Positions 1 to 6,447 of a DNA stretch of 9,840 nt are shown in pieces (position 1 is the stretch's first letter; each line of letters starts with the position of its first letter). Position numbers and translations under genes: made by a program. Source of the DNA: Oscillospiraceae bacterium (lineage in GTDB: Bacteria; Bacillota; Clostridia; Oscillospirales; Ruminococcaceae). Where the stretch lies: contig JAEDLA010000033.1 in the NCBI GenBank assembly GCA_016295545.1, positions 1-9,840 of the forward strand, given 5' to 3'. Under the pieces are notes generated by a model that worked only from the letters and a program-made list of their open reading frames with translations, was not told the origin of the DNA and made no database searches.

Positions 1-7
1 GTTGTCT

Positions 8-1849
8 ATGTTAAAGGATAAGATAGAAAAGCTGCTGCTTCAGGTGAGAACTCCGTCACGATATATTGGCGGAGAGCTGAACAGCATTGTAAAAGATAAA
101 AGCAAGGTGGATATGCGGTTTGCGTTCTGTTTTCCTGACACCTATGACATAGGAATGTCACATCTCGGCATGAAGATTCTGTACTCCCTTACCAATGAGC
201 GTGAAAATTACTGGTGTGAGCGTGTTTTTGCGCCTGCGGAGGACTTTGAGAAGCTTATGCGTGAAAATGATATTCCGCTTTACGCTCTGGAGAGCCTTGA
301 TCCGGTAGCTGATTTTGATTTTATCGGCTTCACTATGCAGTATGAGCTTTCCTATACAACAGTGCTGAATATGCTTGACCTTGCCGGAATTCCGCTGTTT
401 TCTGCGGAAAGGGGAGACAAGCTCGGTCAGATAGTTGTTGCCGGAGGACCATGCGTCTGCAATCCTGAACCCCTTGCCGACTTATTTGACCTGTTCATTT
501 TAGGAGAGGGCGAGGAGGTAAATCTGGAGCTTATGGACCTGTACCTTGAATATAAGAAAAAGGGCGGGACAAGAAGCGAATTTCTCCGTGCAGCAGCACA
601 GATTCCCGGAATTTACGTTCCGTCGTTCTATCACTTCTCCTACAATGAGGACGGAACTATCAAAGCTGTGGAGACTTCGGAAAACGCTCCGGCTGTAGTG
701 CAGAAGCGCATTATCAGCGACTTCGACAAGGTTTACTATCCGGATAATTTTGTTGTGCCTTTCACTGAGATAGTTCATGACAGAGTATCGGTGGAAGTTC
801 TGCGAGGCTGCATAAGAGGATGCCGTTTCTGTCAGGCAGGCTTTATTTACCGTCCGTTCAGAGAAAAATCCTCAGATACTATCTGCGGTGAGACAAAGGC
901 TCTCTGCGAAAATACAGGCTATGATGAGGTATCCCTTGCTTCGCTCAGTACCAGTGACCATTCTGATATCGGTACGATGCTGACAAATCTGATAGATTAT
1001 ACGGAGGGGGAACGCATCAACCTGTCGCTGCCGTCGCTGAGAGTTGACAATTTCTCCGAAGAACTTCTTGAAAAGATAAAGCGTGTGAGAAAAAGCGGAC
1101 TGACCTTTGCGGCAGAAGCAGGAACTCAGCGGCTTCGTGATGTGATCAATAAAAATGTTACCGATGAGGAAATAATGCATACCTGCCGTATCGCTTTTGA
1201 GGGCGGTTATTCCAGTGTCAAGCTTTATTTCATGATGGGACTGCCTACCGAAACTGATGAGGATATTGTGGGAATTGCTGAGCTTGCACAGCGTATTGCC
1301 GACCTTTACTACAGTATTGAGAATCGTCCCAAGGGCAGGGGAGTGCAGATTTCCATAAGCACTGCAACCTTTGTTCCCAAGCCTTTTACGCCCTTCCAGT
1401 TTGAGCCGCAGGATACCCGTGAGGAGATAGAGCGCAAACAGAAGCTTCTTGTTGATTCAGTAAAGAGCCGTAAAATCAAGGTCAGCTGGCATGATCCGAA
1501 TGTCAGCATTCTTGAAGCTGTTCTTGCAAAGGGCGACAGACGGCTGTGCAAAGTTATATACACTGCATGGAAAAAGGGCTGCAAATTCGACAGCTGGAGC
1601 GAATATTACCGCTTTGACCTGTGGCTTGAGGCTTTTTCAGAGTGCGGCGTTGATCCGGCGTTCTACGCAAACAGAAAATTCAGCTTTGATGAGATACTTC
1701 CCTGGGATCACCTTGACTACTATGTCTCAAAGGACTTCCTTATACGTGAAAACAGGAAAGCCCATGAGGCGGAGACAACTCCCAACTGCCGGCTTAAATG
1801 CTCCGGCTGCGGAGTAAGCAGATGTATAGGAGGAAAATGCTTTGATTAA
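8..1849 (+). CDS. B12-binding-type radical SAM protein (TIGR03960-like)
   Basis: Predicted radical S-adenosylmethionine enzyme with an N-terminal cobalamin-binding-like domain; substrate and reaction are unknown. Numbering from the ATG (613 aa): a family-typical start with RYIGGE at 18-23; a Rossmann-like B12-type domain at about 35-185, with PDTYDIGMSHLG at 43-54, AGGP at 145-148 and GEGEE at 166-170; then the radical SAM core with the 4Fe-4S motif CX3CX2C at C268, C272 and C275. I see no canonical DxHxxG cobalamin ligand, so actual B12 binding is uncertain. The extreme C-terminus carries five more cysteines (594, 598, 601, 606, 611) that could bind a second cluster or metal. An in-frame TTG lies 6 nt upstream of the chosen ATG. 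The ribosome binding site is outside the window, so the exact start is open. The gene overlaps the next one by 8 bp; the two families usually occur together. The family call is confident, the function is not. Confidence 0.9.
   Translation: MLKDKIEKLLLQVRTPSRYIGGELNSIVKDKSKVDMRFAFCFPDTYDIGMSHLGMKILYSLTNERENYWCERVFAPAEDFEKLMRENDIPLYALESLDPVADFDFIGFTMQYELSYTTVLNMLDLAGIPLFSAERGDKLGQIVVAGGPCVCNPEPLADLFDLFILGEGEEVNLELMDLYLEYKKKGGTRSEFLRAAAQIPGIYVPSFYHFSYNEDGTIKAVETSENAPAVVQKRIISDFDKVYYPDNFVVPFTEIVHDRVSVEVLRGCIRGCRFCQAGFIYRPFREKSSDTICGETKALCENTGYDEVSLASLSTSDHSDIGTMLTNLIDYTEGERINLSLPSLRVDNFSEELLEKIKRVRKSGLTFAAEAGTQRLRDVINKNVTDEEIMHTCRIAFEGGYSSVKLYFMMGLPTETDEDIVGIAELAQRIADLYYSIENRPKGRGVQISISTATFVPKPFTPFQFEPQDTREEIERKQKLLVDSVKSRKIKVSWHDPNVSILEAVLAKGDRRLCKVIYTAWKKGCKFDSWSEYYRFDLWLEAFSECGVDPAFYANRKFSFDEILPWDHLDYYVSKDFLIRENRKAHEAETTPNCRLKCSGCGVSRCIGGKCFD
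1828..1833 (+). promoter_or_regulatory. Shine-Dalgarno site that fixes a TTG start
   Basis: A perfect AGGAGG sits inside the last codons of the radical SAM gene, 8 nt before the TTG at 1842. The only nearby ATG (1837) runs into a stop after two codons, so this site identifies TTG as the start of the DUF2344 gene. It also implies coupling of its translation to termination of the upstream gene. Confidence 0.8.
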
Positions 1850-2495
1850 ACTGAGAGCTGTTTTTGAAAAGCAGGGCAGGGCGAAATATATCTCCCACCT
1901 TGATCTTAACCGCTGTATGCTGAGGACTTTCAGGCGGTCAAAGCTGCCTGTGTGGTATACAGAGGGATTTAATCCTCACCCGTATTTTTCCTTTGCTCTT
2001 GCGCTTTCGCTGGGATATGAGAGCAGCTGCGAGATACTGGACTTCAATCTCAACGAGGAAATGCCCTTTGACGTGATTCGTGACCGTCTTAATGCTGTAA
2101 TGCCGGAGGGAATGAAAATAATCTCCGTAGCTGAGCGCAGGACAAAGATAACTGAAATTACTGAGGCTGAGTATGAGATAACACTCAGCAGTCCTGATAT
2201 TCCGGGACTTTCCGCCGCTGTAGAGAGCCTTATGGCAGGAGAATCCATAAATGTTGAAAAGAAAACAAAAAAAGGAGTTAAAACTGTTGACATCAAACCC
2301 TTTATCAAGCTTGTTTCTTTTGAACAGGAGGGTAATACCTTTAAATTAATCATGCGTCTGCCTGCCGGAACTCAGACAAACTATAATCCCGGCCTTTTCC
2401 TTGACGCCCTTAAAAACGCAGGATTCAGGGACTTTGACACGGAAAATATACGCCGCAGTGCTATCCTCTGCGAAAAAAATAAGATTTTTTTCTGA
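1842..2495 (+). CDS. TIGR03936/DUF2344 family radical SAM-associated protein
   Basis: Protein of 217 aa matching the DUF2344 family, which is found beside, or fused to, B12-binding radical SAM proteins such as the one encoded just upstream. Recognisable family motifs are YISHLDLNR at residues 16-24, a basic RTFRRSKLPV stretch at 28-37, the hallmark EGFNPHP at 41-47, and a LGYESSCEILD segment at about 57-67. No membrane segment or signal peptide is seen, so it should be cytoplasmic. The likely role is as partner or substrate-handling subunit of the radical SAM enzyme; this is inferred from gene pairing only. Translation starts at TTG behind a perfect AGGAGG and overlaps the upstream stop by 8 bp. 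In many clostridia this pair precedes RNase G and L21 genes; here it precedes rplS. The last codons form an A-rich/T-rich inverted repeat. Confidence 0.88.
   Translation: MIKLRAVFEKQGRAKYISHLDLNRCMLRTFRRSKLPVWYTEGFNPHPYFSFALALSLGYESSCEILDFNLNEEMPFDVIRDRLNAVMPEGMKIISVAERRTKITEITEAEYEITLSSPDIPGLSAAVESLMAGESINVEKKTKKGVKTVDIKPFIKLVSFEQEGNTFKLIMRLPAGTQTNYNPGLFLDALKNAGFRDFDTENIRRSAILCEKNKIFF
2472..2492 (+). repeat. Perfect 9-bp inverted repeat, A-run/T-run, at gene end
   Basis: GAAAAAAAT (2472-2480), a 3-nt spacer AAG, and ATTTTTTTC (2484-2492) form a perfect stem at the very end of the DUF2344 reading frame, just before its stop. It lies 9 nt before the -35 of the rplS promoter. It might act as a weak terminator or simply reflect Lys/Phe codons. 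The stem is almost entirely A:U and no U-tract follows it, so termination is uncertain. Confidence 0.35.
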
Positions 2496-2501
2496 AACCC
2501 C

Positions 2502-2530
2502 TTGCTTTTTTATCCAAAGTATGATATGAT
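2502..2530 (+). promoter_or_regulatory. Sigma-A-type promoter of rplS
   Basis: TTGCTT (2502-2507) and TATGAT (2525-2530) are separated by exactly 17 bp, close to the consensus for the housekeeping sigma factor. Transcription would begin near 2537, giving a 5' untranslated leader of nearly 180 nt. It separates rplS transcription from the radical SAM/DUF2344 pair upstream. An overlapping TATGAT at 2520 has too short a spacer (12 bp). Confidence 0.75.
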
Positions 2531-2540
2531 ATAAAAGCAT

Positions 2541-2700
2541 TTGAAATCCGTTCGCCCTGTGCGAATGAGAATTAATGCCGAAAGACATTAAATCGAACAG
2601 TCCGCTGCCTGAGCTGCTTTTTCCCCTTATTTTATTTTTCTGCCCTCTCCGCAATGCTGAAACGGTCCGGGCGGACAGGTATTGAATGTTCGGAAATTTT
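2541..2700 (+). ncRNA. Candidate L19 autoregulatory leader RNA
   Basis: The 5' leader of rplS is long and can fold. Visible elements: hairpin TTCGC/GCGAA (2551-2555 with 2561-2565); hairpin TTAATG/CATTAA (2572-2577 with 2586-2591); and a long-range pairing of CGAAC (2594-2598) with GTTCG (2688-2692), stacked on GTCCGC (2600-2605) with GCGGAC (2671-2676). A local hairpin GTCC-GGGC-GGAC (2665-2676) would compete for the same GGAC. The closing helix ends about 8 nt before the Shine-Dalgarno site, so folding could govern ribosome access. Ribosomal protein leaders upstream of rplS are known in Firmicutes (the Rfam L19 leader), but I cannot confirm a match to that model by eye. Being a regulatory leader is likely; the exact family and boundaries are uncertain. 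Confidence 0.55.
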
Positions 2701-2706
2701 AGGAGG
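2701..2706 (+). promoter_or_regulatory. Shine-Dalgarno site of rplS
   Basis: Perfect AGGAGG, 8 nt before the ATG at 2715. It sits immediately downstream of the long-range helix of the leader, where it could be controlled by leader folding. Confidence 0.8.
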
Positions 2707-2714
2707 AAATTATA

Positions 2715-3059
2715 ATGGATGCACTTAAAATGATCAGCGATTCAAGCATGAAAGCGGAGGTTCCGCAGTTCAGCGTAGGTGATACCGTTAAGGTTCACGT
2801 TCGTATTCAGGAAGGCGAAAAGAGCCGTATCCAGGTTTTCGAGGGTACTGTTATTGCTAAGAAGCACGGCGGCATCAGCGAAACATTTACTGTAAGACGT
2901 GTTGCTCACGGCTGCGGTATCGAGAGGGTTTTCCCCCTTCACTCACCTGTCGTTGACAAGATCGAGGTCGTAAGATACGGTAAGGTTCGCAGAGCTAAGC
3001 TCTACTACCTCAGAGACAGAGTCGGCAAGGCTGCTAAGGTTAAAGAGCAGATCCGCTGA
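2715..3059 (+). CDS. rplS: 50S ribosomal protein L19
   Basis: Structural protein of the large ribosomal subunit, located at the 30S-50S interface. The 114-residue length is normal for the family and the whole protein carries L19 signatures: [20 protein letters not shown] near residues 22-41, [20 protein letters not shown], the ERVFPLHSP block, and the C-terminal [20 protein letters not shown]. The start is fixed by AGGAGG 8 nt upstream. It has its own promoter and long leader and is followed by a terminator, so it appears to be an independent transcription unit. In many Firmicutes rplS follows rpsP, rimM and trmD; those genes are not next to it here, while the downstream order lepB-ylqF-rnhB-yraN is kept. 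Confidence 0.98.
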   Translation: MDALKMISDSSMKAEVPQFSVGDTVKVHVRIQEGEKSRIQVFEGTVIAKKHGGISETFTVRRVAHGCGIERVFPLHSPVVDKIEVVRYGKVRRAKLYYLRDRVGKAAKVKEQIR

Positions 3060-3070
3060 CACCCGTCGGG

Positions 3071-3109
3071 CTGAGCGGACAGTTTTTACCGCTGTCCGTC
3101 TCGCTTTTT
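3071..3109 (+). terminator. Rho-independent terminator of rplS
   Basis: CGGACAG (3076-3082) pairs with CTGTCCG (3092-3098) around a 9-nt loop. The stem can extend through GAG/CTC (3073-3075 with 3100-3102) past one bulged T and is followed by a run of five T at 3105-3109. It starts 13 nt after the rplS stop codon. The 150 nt from here to lepB hold no convincing promoter or RNA gene that I can see. Confidence 0.75.
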
Positions 3110-3259
3110 GCCCTGCTGCCTACCTGTTGGTCAGCTGTACACAATCTGCGGTGGGATATGGGGAATCCTCCCTGTCTCTTGCAGTATGGTGACTCCTGAT
3201 TTTGCAGTAGGCTTTTAATTTACCCTTTTGAAGATAATCCTGAATTGTGAGGGAATAAA

Positions 3260-3898
3260 ATGGATAATAATAACGAGGAGCTTAAACCAGCTGAGTCTCC
3301 GGAAAAACAGCCGAAATCAGCCAGTACCTTTTTCAGTGATGTCAGAGAGATTGCTGAGTCTACCATTATCACGGTCTTTGTCATCGTTCTGATATTTACA
3401 TATCTCCTGCACCCTGTAAATGTTGTTGGCTCATCAATGGTGCCCACACTTAATGACAGCGACAAGGTGTTTATGTCAACTGTTGTGGGAGAATACTCCT
3501 ATGGAGATATTGTCATTATTGAAAATGATGCTTCATACCTGAAAGAGCCTCTGACCGGTCAGCTTTATGAAGCCTCCAGCGGTCAGCTGAATGAGCGTAT
3601 TATCAAGCGTGTTATCGCCTGCGGAGGGCAGGTCATTGATATCGACTTCGAGACAGGACAGGTTTCTGTGGACGGAAAGGTGCTCGATGAACCTTATATC
3701 AATGAGATAACAAGGAATAATGACGGTGCTTTTCAGTATCCCCTTGAAATTCCGGAGGGCTATTACTTCGTTATGGGAGATAACAGAAATCACTCCTCAG
3801 ACAGCAGAAATCAGCTTGTTGGTCTTATCAAAAAGGAACAGATATACGGAAAGGCTGTTATGAGATATTCGCCTTTCTCGGAATTTAAGATACTTTAA
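3260..3898 (+). CDS. lepB: Type I signal peptidase (first of tandem pair)
   Basis: Membrane-anchored serine protease that removes signal peptides from secreted proteins on the outer face of the cytoplasmic membrane. In this 212-aa protein a short acidic, Pro-rich cytoplasmic N-terminus is followed by one membrane segment (about residues 35-51, STIITVFVIVLIFTYLL). The catalytic Ser59 lies in GSSMVPTL (box B), the general base Lys116 in IIKRVIA (box D), and box E is GDNRNHSSDSR at 173-183. Both members of the Ser/Lys dyad are present, so it should be active. The size and single anchor fit the Gram-positive SipS type. The start is supported by GAGGG 6 nt upstream of the ATG. It opens the lepB-lepB-ylqF-rnhB-yraN run; no promoter was readable in the 150 nt after the rplS terminator. 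Confidence 0.95.
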   Translation: MDNNNEELKPAESPEKQPKSASTFFSDVREIAESTIITVFVIVLIFTYLLHPVNVVGSSMVPTLNDSDKVFMSTVVGEYSYGDIVIIENDASYLKEPLTGQLYEASSGQLNERIIKRVIACGGQVIDIDFETGQVSVDGKVLDEPYINEITRNNDGAFQYPLEIPEGYYFVMGDNRNHSSDSRNQLVGLIKKEQIYGKAVMRYSPFSEFKIL

Positions 3899-3912
3899 GC
3901 TCGGTGAGGCTT

Positions 3913-4533
3913 ATGAAACAGACTGAAATCAAATCAAAACTAAAAAATATTCTTGCCGAAGTCACTGATATTATCGGCTCGGTGCTTGTTTCGGTATTTG
4001 TGGTAACAATGATTTTTACCTATATACTGCGTGTTTCTGCGGTTAAGGGAGAATCTATGGAGAATACGCTTATGCCGGAGGAGAAGGTCATCTCAACGGC
4101 TGCGTATTTTAATCCCCGTGTGGGCGATATTGTTATTATAGACGCTGATGATGCAGTTCTCCTTGATGAAAACGGTGAGCCTGATATCCGAAGCGGTCTG
4201 GGAAAACGCATAGTTAAGCGTATTATAGCTGTTGCCGGTCAGACGGTGGATATTGACTTCGTCAGGGGCGCTGTCTATGTTGACGGCGAAATGCTTGATG
4301 AACCCTACATTACAGGACTTACTCATATCGATGAGGGAGCTTTTTCCGGCAGCTATCCGGTAACTGTTCCGGAAGGATATGTTTTTGTGCTGGGTGATAA
4401 CAGAGCTGTTTCAAAGGACAGCCGTTCCTCTGAGGTCGGATTTGTCTCTGAGGACAGTATTGCCGGCAAGGTGTTTTTTCGTATTGCTCCTCTGAATCGA
4501 TTCGGATTTGTCACCGACGGCTCTGATATATGA
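3913..4533 (+). CDS. lepB: Type I signal peptidase (second, divergent paralog)
   Basis: Second signal peptidase, 206 aa from the ATG, starting 14 nt after the first. It has one membrane segment (about residues 21-39), catalytic Ser48 in GESMENTL, Lys102 in IVKRIIAVAGQ and GDNRAVSKDSRSS at 161-173, so the Ser/Lys dyad is intact. Box B differs from the usual SMxPTL: the Pro is replaced by Asn (SMENTL). Compared with its neighbour it has no long hydrophilic N-terminal extension and ends with an extra RFGFVTDGSDI tail. A GTG at 3904 could add three residues, but GGTGA at 3903-3907 is well placed as the Shine-Dalgarno site for the ATG at 3913. The pair probably arose by tandem duplication; division of labour by substrate is inference. 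Confidence 0.92.
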   Translation: MKQTEIKSKLKNILAEVTDIIGSVLVSVFVVTMIFTYILRVSAVKGESMENTLMPEEKVISTAAYFNPRVGDIVIIDADDAVLLDENGEPDIRSGLGKRIVKRIIAVAGQTVDIDFVRGAVYVDGEMLDEPYITGLTHIDEGAFSGSYPVTVPEGYVFVLGDNRAVSKDSRSSEVGFVSEDSIAGKVFFRIAPLNRFGFVTDGSDI

Positions 4534-4560
4534 ATAAATAATTATAGAAATGAGGCTGCT

Positions 4561-5442
4561 ATGGATAATACAGAAATGAAGAATATTCAGTGGTTTCCCG
4601 GTCACATGGCTAAGACGAGACGGCTGATAAAGTCCAATCTTTCTCTTGTGGACGCTGTTGCTGAGATTCTTGATGCACGTACTCCAATGAGCAGCAGCAA
4701 CCCTGAAATGGACTCCCTGACTGCCGGAAAGCCAAGAATCGTAATTCTCAATAAATGCGACCTTGCTGACGAGAAATCTACCCAGAAATGGCTGAATTAC
4801 TACAGCCAGCGTGGAATTGCAGGAATAGCTGCGGACTGTAAATCGGGCAGGGGACTGAAAAGCTTTCTGCCGGCAGTTAAAACAAAGGTGCTGGGTGAGC
4901 TCCTCGAAAAAAGAAGCAGAAACGGTATGACCGGTGCTCCTGTAAGACTTATGGTGGTGGGAATACCTAATGTGGGAAAATCCTCTTTTATAAACAAAAT
5001 GGCAGGCTCAAAGCGTGCAAAGGTGGAGGACAGACCAGGCGTTACACGTACAAAGCAGTGGGTTAAGCTGGAAAACGGCGTGGAGCTCCTTGATATGCCC
5101 GGTGTTCTGTGGCCTAAGTTTGAGGACCAGTCAATCGCCGTAAAGCTTGCTTTTACCGGAGCTGTCAAGGACGATATTCTGGATACTGAAACTCTTGCCA
5201 TGAAGCTTTTGTCCTATCTTGCGGAGAATTATCCCGATGCTCTTGCAGAGCGCTATAAAACAGAATTTTCTGCTGAGGAAACAGGACTTCAGCTCCTTGA
5301 AAAGGTTGGCAGAAAGCGTGGCATGATGATTTCCGGTGGTGAAATAAATACCGAACGTGCTGCAATTACAGTTATTGACGAGTTCAGAAGCGGTAAGCTT
5401 GGCAGGATAACTCTTGAGCTTCCGCCGGCAGGTAAGGAGTAG
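4561..5442 (+). CDS. ylqF: Ribosome biogenesis GTPase RbgA/YlqF
   Basis: Circularly permuted GTPase needed in Firmicutes for late assembly of the 50S subunit, cytoplasmic and ribosome-associated. The 293-aa protein begins with the family hallmark IQWFPGHMAKTRR (residues 9-21). The GTPase motifs appear in permuted order: G4 NKCD at 64-67 comes first, then the P-loop GIPNVGKS at 134-141, PGVTRTKQW (G2 region) at 159-167, and G3 DMPG at 178-181. The C-terminal region after about residue 200 corresponds to the RNA-binding ANTAR-like domain of the family. A GAGG lies 5 nt before the ATG; an in-frame ATG five codons later has no Shine-Dalgarno site. It sits 27 nt after the second lepB and 3 nt before rnhB, in the classical Firmicute order. 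Confidence 0.97.
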   Translation: MDNTEMKNIQWFPGHMAKTRRLIKSNLSLVDAVAEILDARTPMSSSNPEMDSLTAGKPRIVILNKCDLADEKSTQKWLNYYSQRGIAGIAADCKSGRGLKSFLPAVKTKVLGELLEKRSRNGMTGAPVRLMVVGIPNVGKSSFINKMAGSKRAKVEDRPGVTRTKQWVKLENGVELLDMPGVLWPKFEDQSIAVKLAFTGAVKDDILDTETLAMKLLSYLAENYPDALAERYKTEFSAEETGLQLLEKVGRKRGMMISGGEINTERAAITVIDEFRSGKLGRITLELPPAGKE

Positions 5443-5445
5443 AGC

Positions 5446-6072
5446 ATGGCAGAATTAAAGCTTCATCAGGAGCTTTTCGACTACGATTCAGAGATACGCC
5501 GTATTCATCCGGTTTTCTGCGGAGTAGATGAAGCAGGCAGAGGTCCTCTTGCCGGAGACGTTTATGCGGCAGCTGTTGTCCTCAGTGACAAAACACTTAT
5601 CAAAGGACTTAACGACAGCAAGAAGATTTCTGAAAAAAACAGGGAAAAGCTTTTTGACATCATTATAGAAAATGCCGATGATTTCTGCATAGCTTCGGCT
5701 TCGGCAGAGGAGATCGACAGGATAAATATTTTACAGGCAGCCATGCTTGCTATGGAAAAAGCTGTTGCCGGACTGAAAAAAGCTCCGGAATTTGCTCTCA
5801 TTGACGGAAACCGCTGTCCTGCGCTGCCCTGCACTTCGGAATTTCTCGTCAAGGGCGACGCTAAATCCGCTTCAATTGCGGCAGCCTCCGTCCTTGCAAA
5901 GGTTGCAAGGGACAGGTACATGAGACAGCTTGCGGAGGAATATCCGGAATACGGCTTTGAAAAGCATAAAGGCTATGGAACAAAGCTGCACTATGAAATG
6001 ATCGAAAAGTACGGGATCACTCCCGTTCACCGCCGTTCATTCCTGAAAAAGCTCTCCAATGACAAGAGCTGA
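5446..6072 (+). CDS. rnhB: Ribonuclease HII
   Basis: Endonuclease that cuts RNA in RNA-DNA hybrids and at single ribonucleotides in DNA, for replication fidelity and repair. The 208-aa protein shows the RNase HII core: CGVDEAGRGPLAGDV at residues 25-39 with acidic pair Asp28/Glu29, the NDSKKIS motif at 56-62, Asp120 in ALIDGN, and Asp138 in KGDAKSASIAAASVLAKVARDR. The 18-residue gap between the last two acids matches E. coli RNase HII. GYGTKLHYEMI and HRRSF near the end are also typical. An AAGGAG overlapping the ylqF stop lies 6 nt before the ATG. Only 3 nt separate it from ylqF, and its 3' end overlaps yraN by 14 bp, so these genes should be co-transcribed and translationally coupled. Confidence 0.97.
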   Translation: MAELKLHQELFDYDSEIRRIHPVFCGVDEAGRGPLAGDVYAAAVVLSDKTLIKGLNDSKKISEKNREKLFDIIIENADDFCIASASAEEIDRINILQAAMLAMEKAVAGLKKAPEFALIDGNRCPALPCTSEFLVKGDAKSASIAAASVLAKVARDRYMRQLAEEYPEYGFEKHKGYGTKLHYEMIEKYGITPVHRRSFLKKLSNDKS

Positions 6073-6436
6073 GACAGGTCGTGCCGGAGAAGCTGCTGTC
6101 TGTGCTTACCTCGAAAAGGAGGGCTACAGGATAGCCGCAAGAAATTACCGGATAAAGGGCGGAGAAATAGACATAATTGCAGAAAACGGCTTCTATCTTG
6201 CTTTCGTTGAGGTCAAGACACGCAGTAAGGACAGCCTTGAAAGTGGCTTCAATGCAGTGAACAGCAGAAAAAAGAAGCTTATTATTAAAACTGCCGTTGA
6301 TTATTGCTGCAAAAATCCCGGTACACTCCAGCCACGCTTCGATATTGCGGAGGTCATTATGGAGAACGGTTCGGTGAGCAGCATTGATTATATAAAAAAT
6401 GCCTATGATACAACAGGCTGTAAATTCATTTTTTAA
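6059..6436 (+). CDS. yraN: YraN/UPF0102 family nuclease-like protein
   Basis: Small protein (125 aa) of the UPF0102 family, which has a restriction-endonuclease-like fold; its role is not well defined, with proposed links to DNA processing. Visible motifs: TGRAGEAAVCAYLEKEGY at residues 6-23, NYRIKGGEIDIIA at 29-41 with the conserved Glu36 and Asp38, FVEVKTR at 49-55 with Glu51 and Lys53 (the D-ExK pattern of this nuclease fold), and FDIAEV later. The candidate active-site residues are present, but nuclease activity is inferred from fold only. The ATG lies inside the end of rnhB in another frame (14-bp overlap) with no clear Shine-Dalgarno site, so translation probably depends on ribosomes finishing rnhB. 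rnhB-yraN adjacency is widely conserved in Firmicutes. Confidence 0.93.
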   Translation: MTRAETGRAGEAAVCAYLEKEGYRIAARNYRIKGGEIDIIAENGFYLAFVEVKTRSKDSLESGFNAVNSRKKKLIIKTAVDYCCKNPGTLQPRFDIAEVIMENGSVSSIDYIKNAYDTTGCKFIF

Positions 6437-6447
6437 AGGGTGATGTT

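Noticed and set aside
2..7. TTG at position 2 as the start of the radical SAM protein
   Set aside because: In-frame and possible, but the ATG at 8 is the more usual start; upstream sequence is missing so it cannot be settled here.
3159..3200. Tiny ORF (13 codons) in the rplS-lepB gap with a nearby GGTGGG
   Set aside because: The spacing to the start is only 2 nt, it is very short, and nothing suggests conservation or a leader-peptide function.
3179..3211. Short direct repeat TTGCAGTATGG / TTGCAGTAGG in the rplS-lepB gap
   Set aside because: Only two imperfect 10-11 bp copies; no third copy, no dyad symmetry, and no promoter for it to overlap.
3233..3238. GATAAT as -10 of a lepB promoter
   Set aside because: No -35 at 16-18 bp and the implied start would fall at the ribosome binding site.
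5562..5921. 119-codon minus strand frame inside rnhB
   Set aside because: Low-complexity Ser/Ala-rich translation, exactly antisense to conserved RNase HII motifs.
6384..6409. TTGATT ... TATGAT inside the end of yraN as a thrC promoter
   Set aside because: The spacer is only 14 bp, too short for a normal sigma-A promoter, and the site lies in coding sequence.
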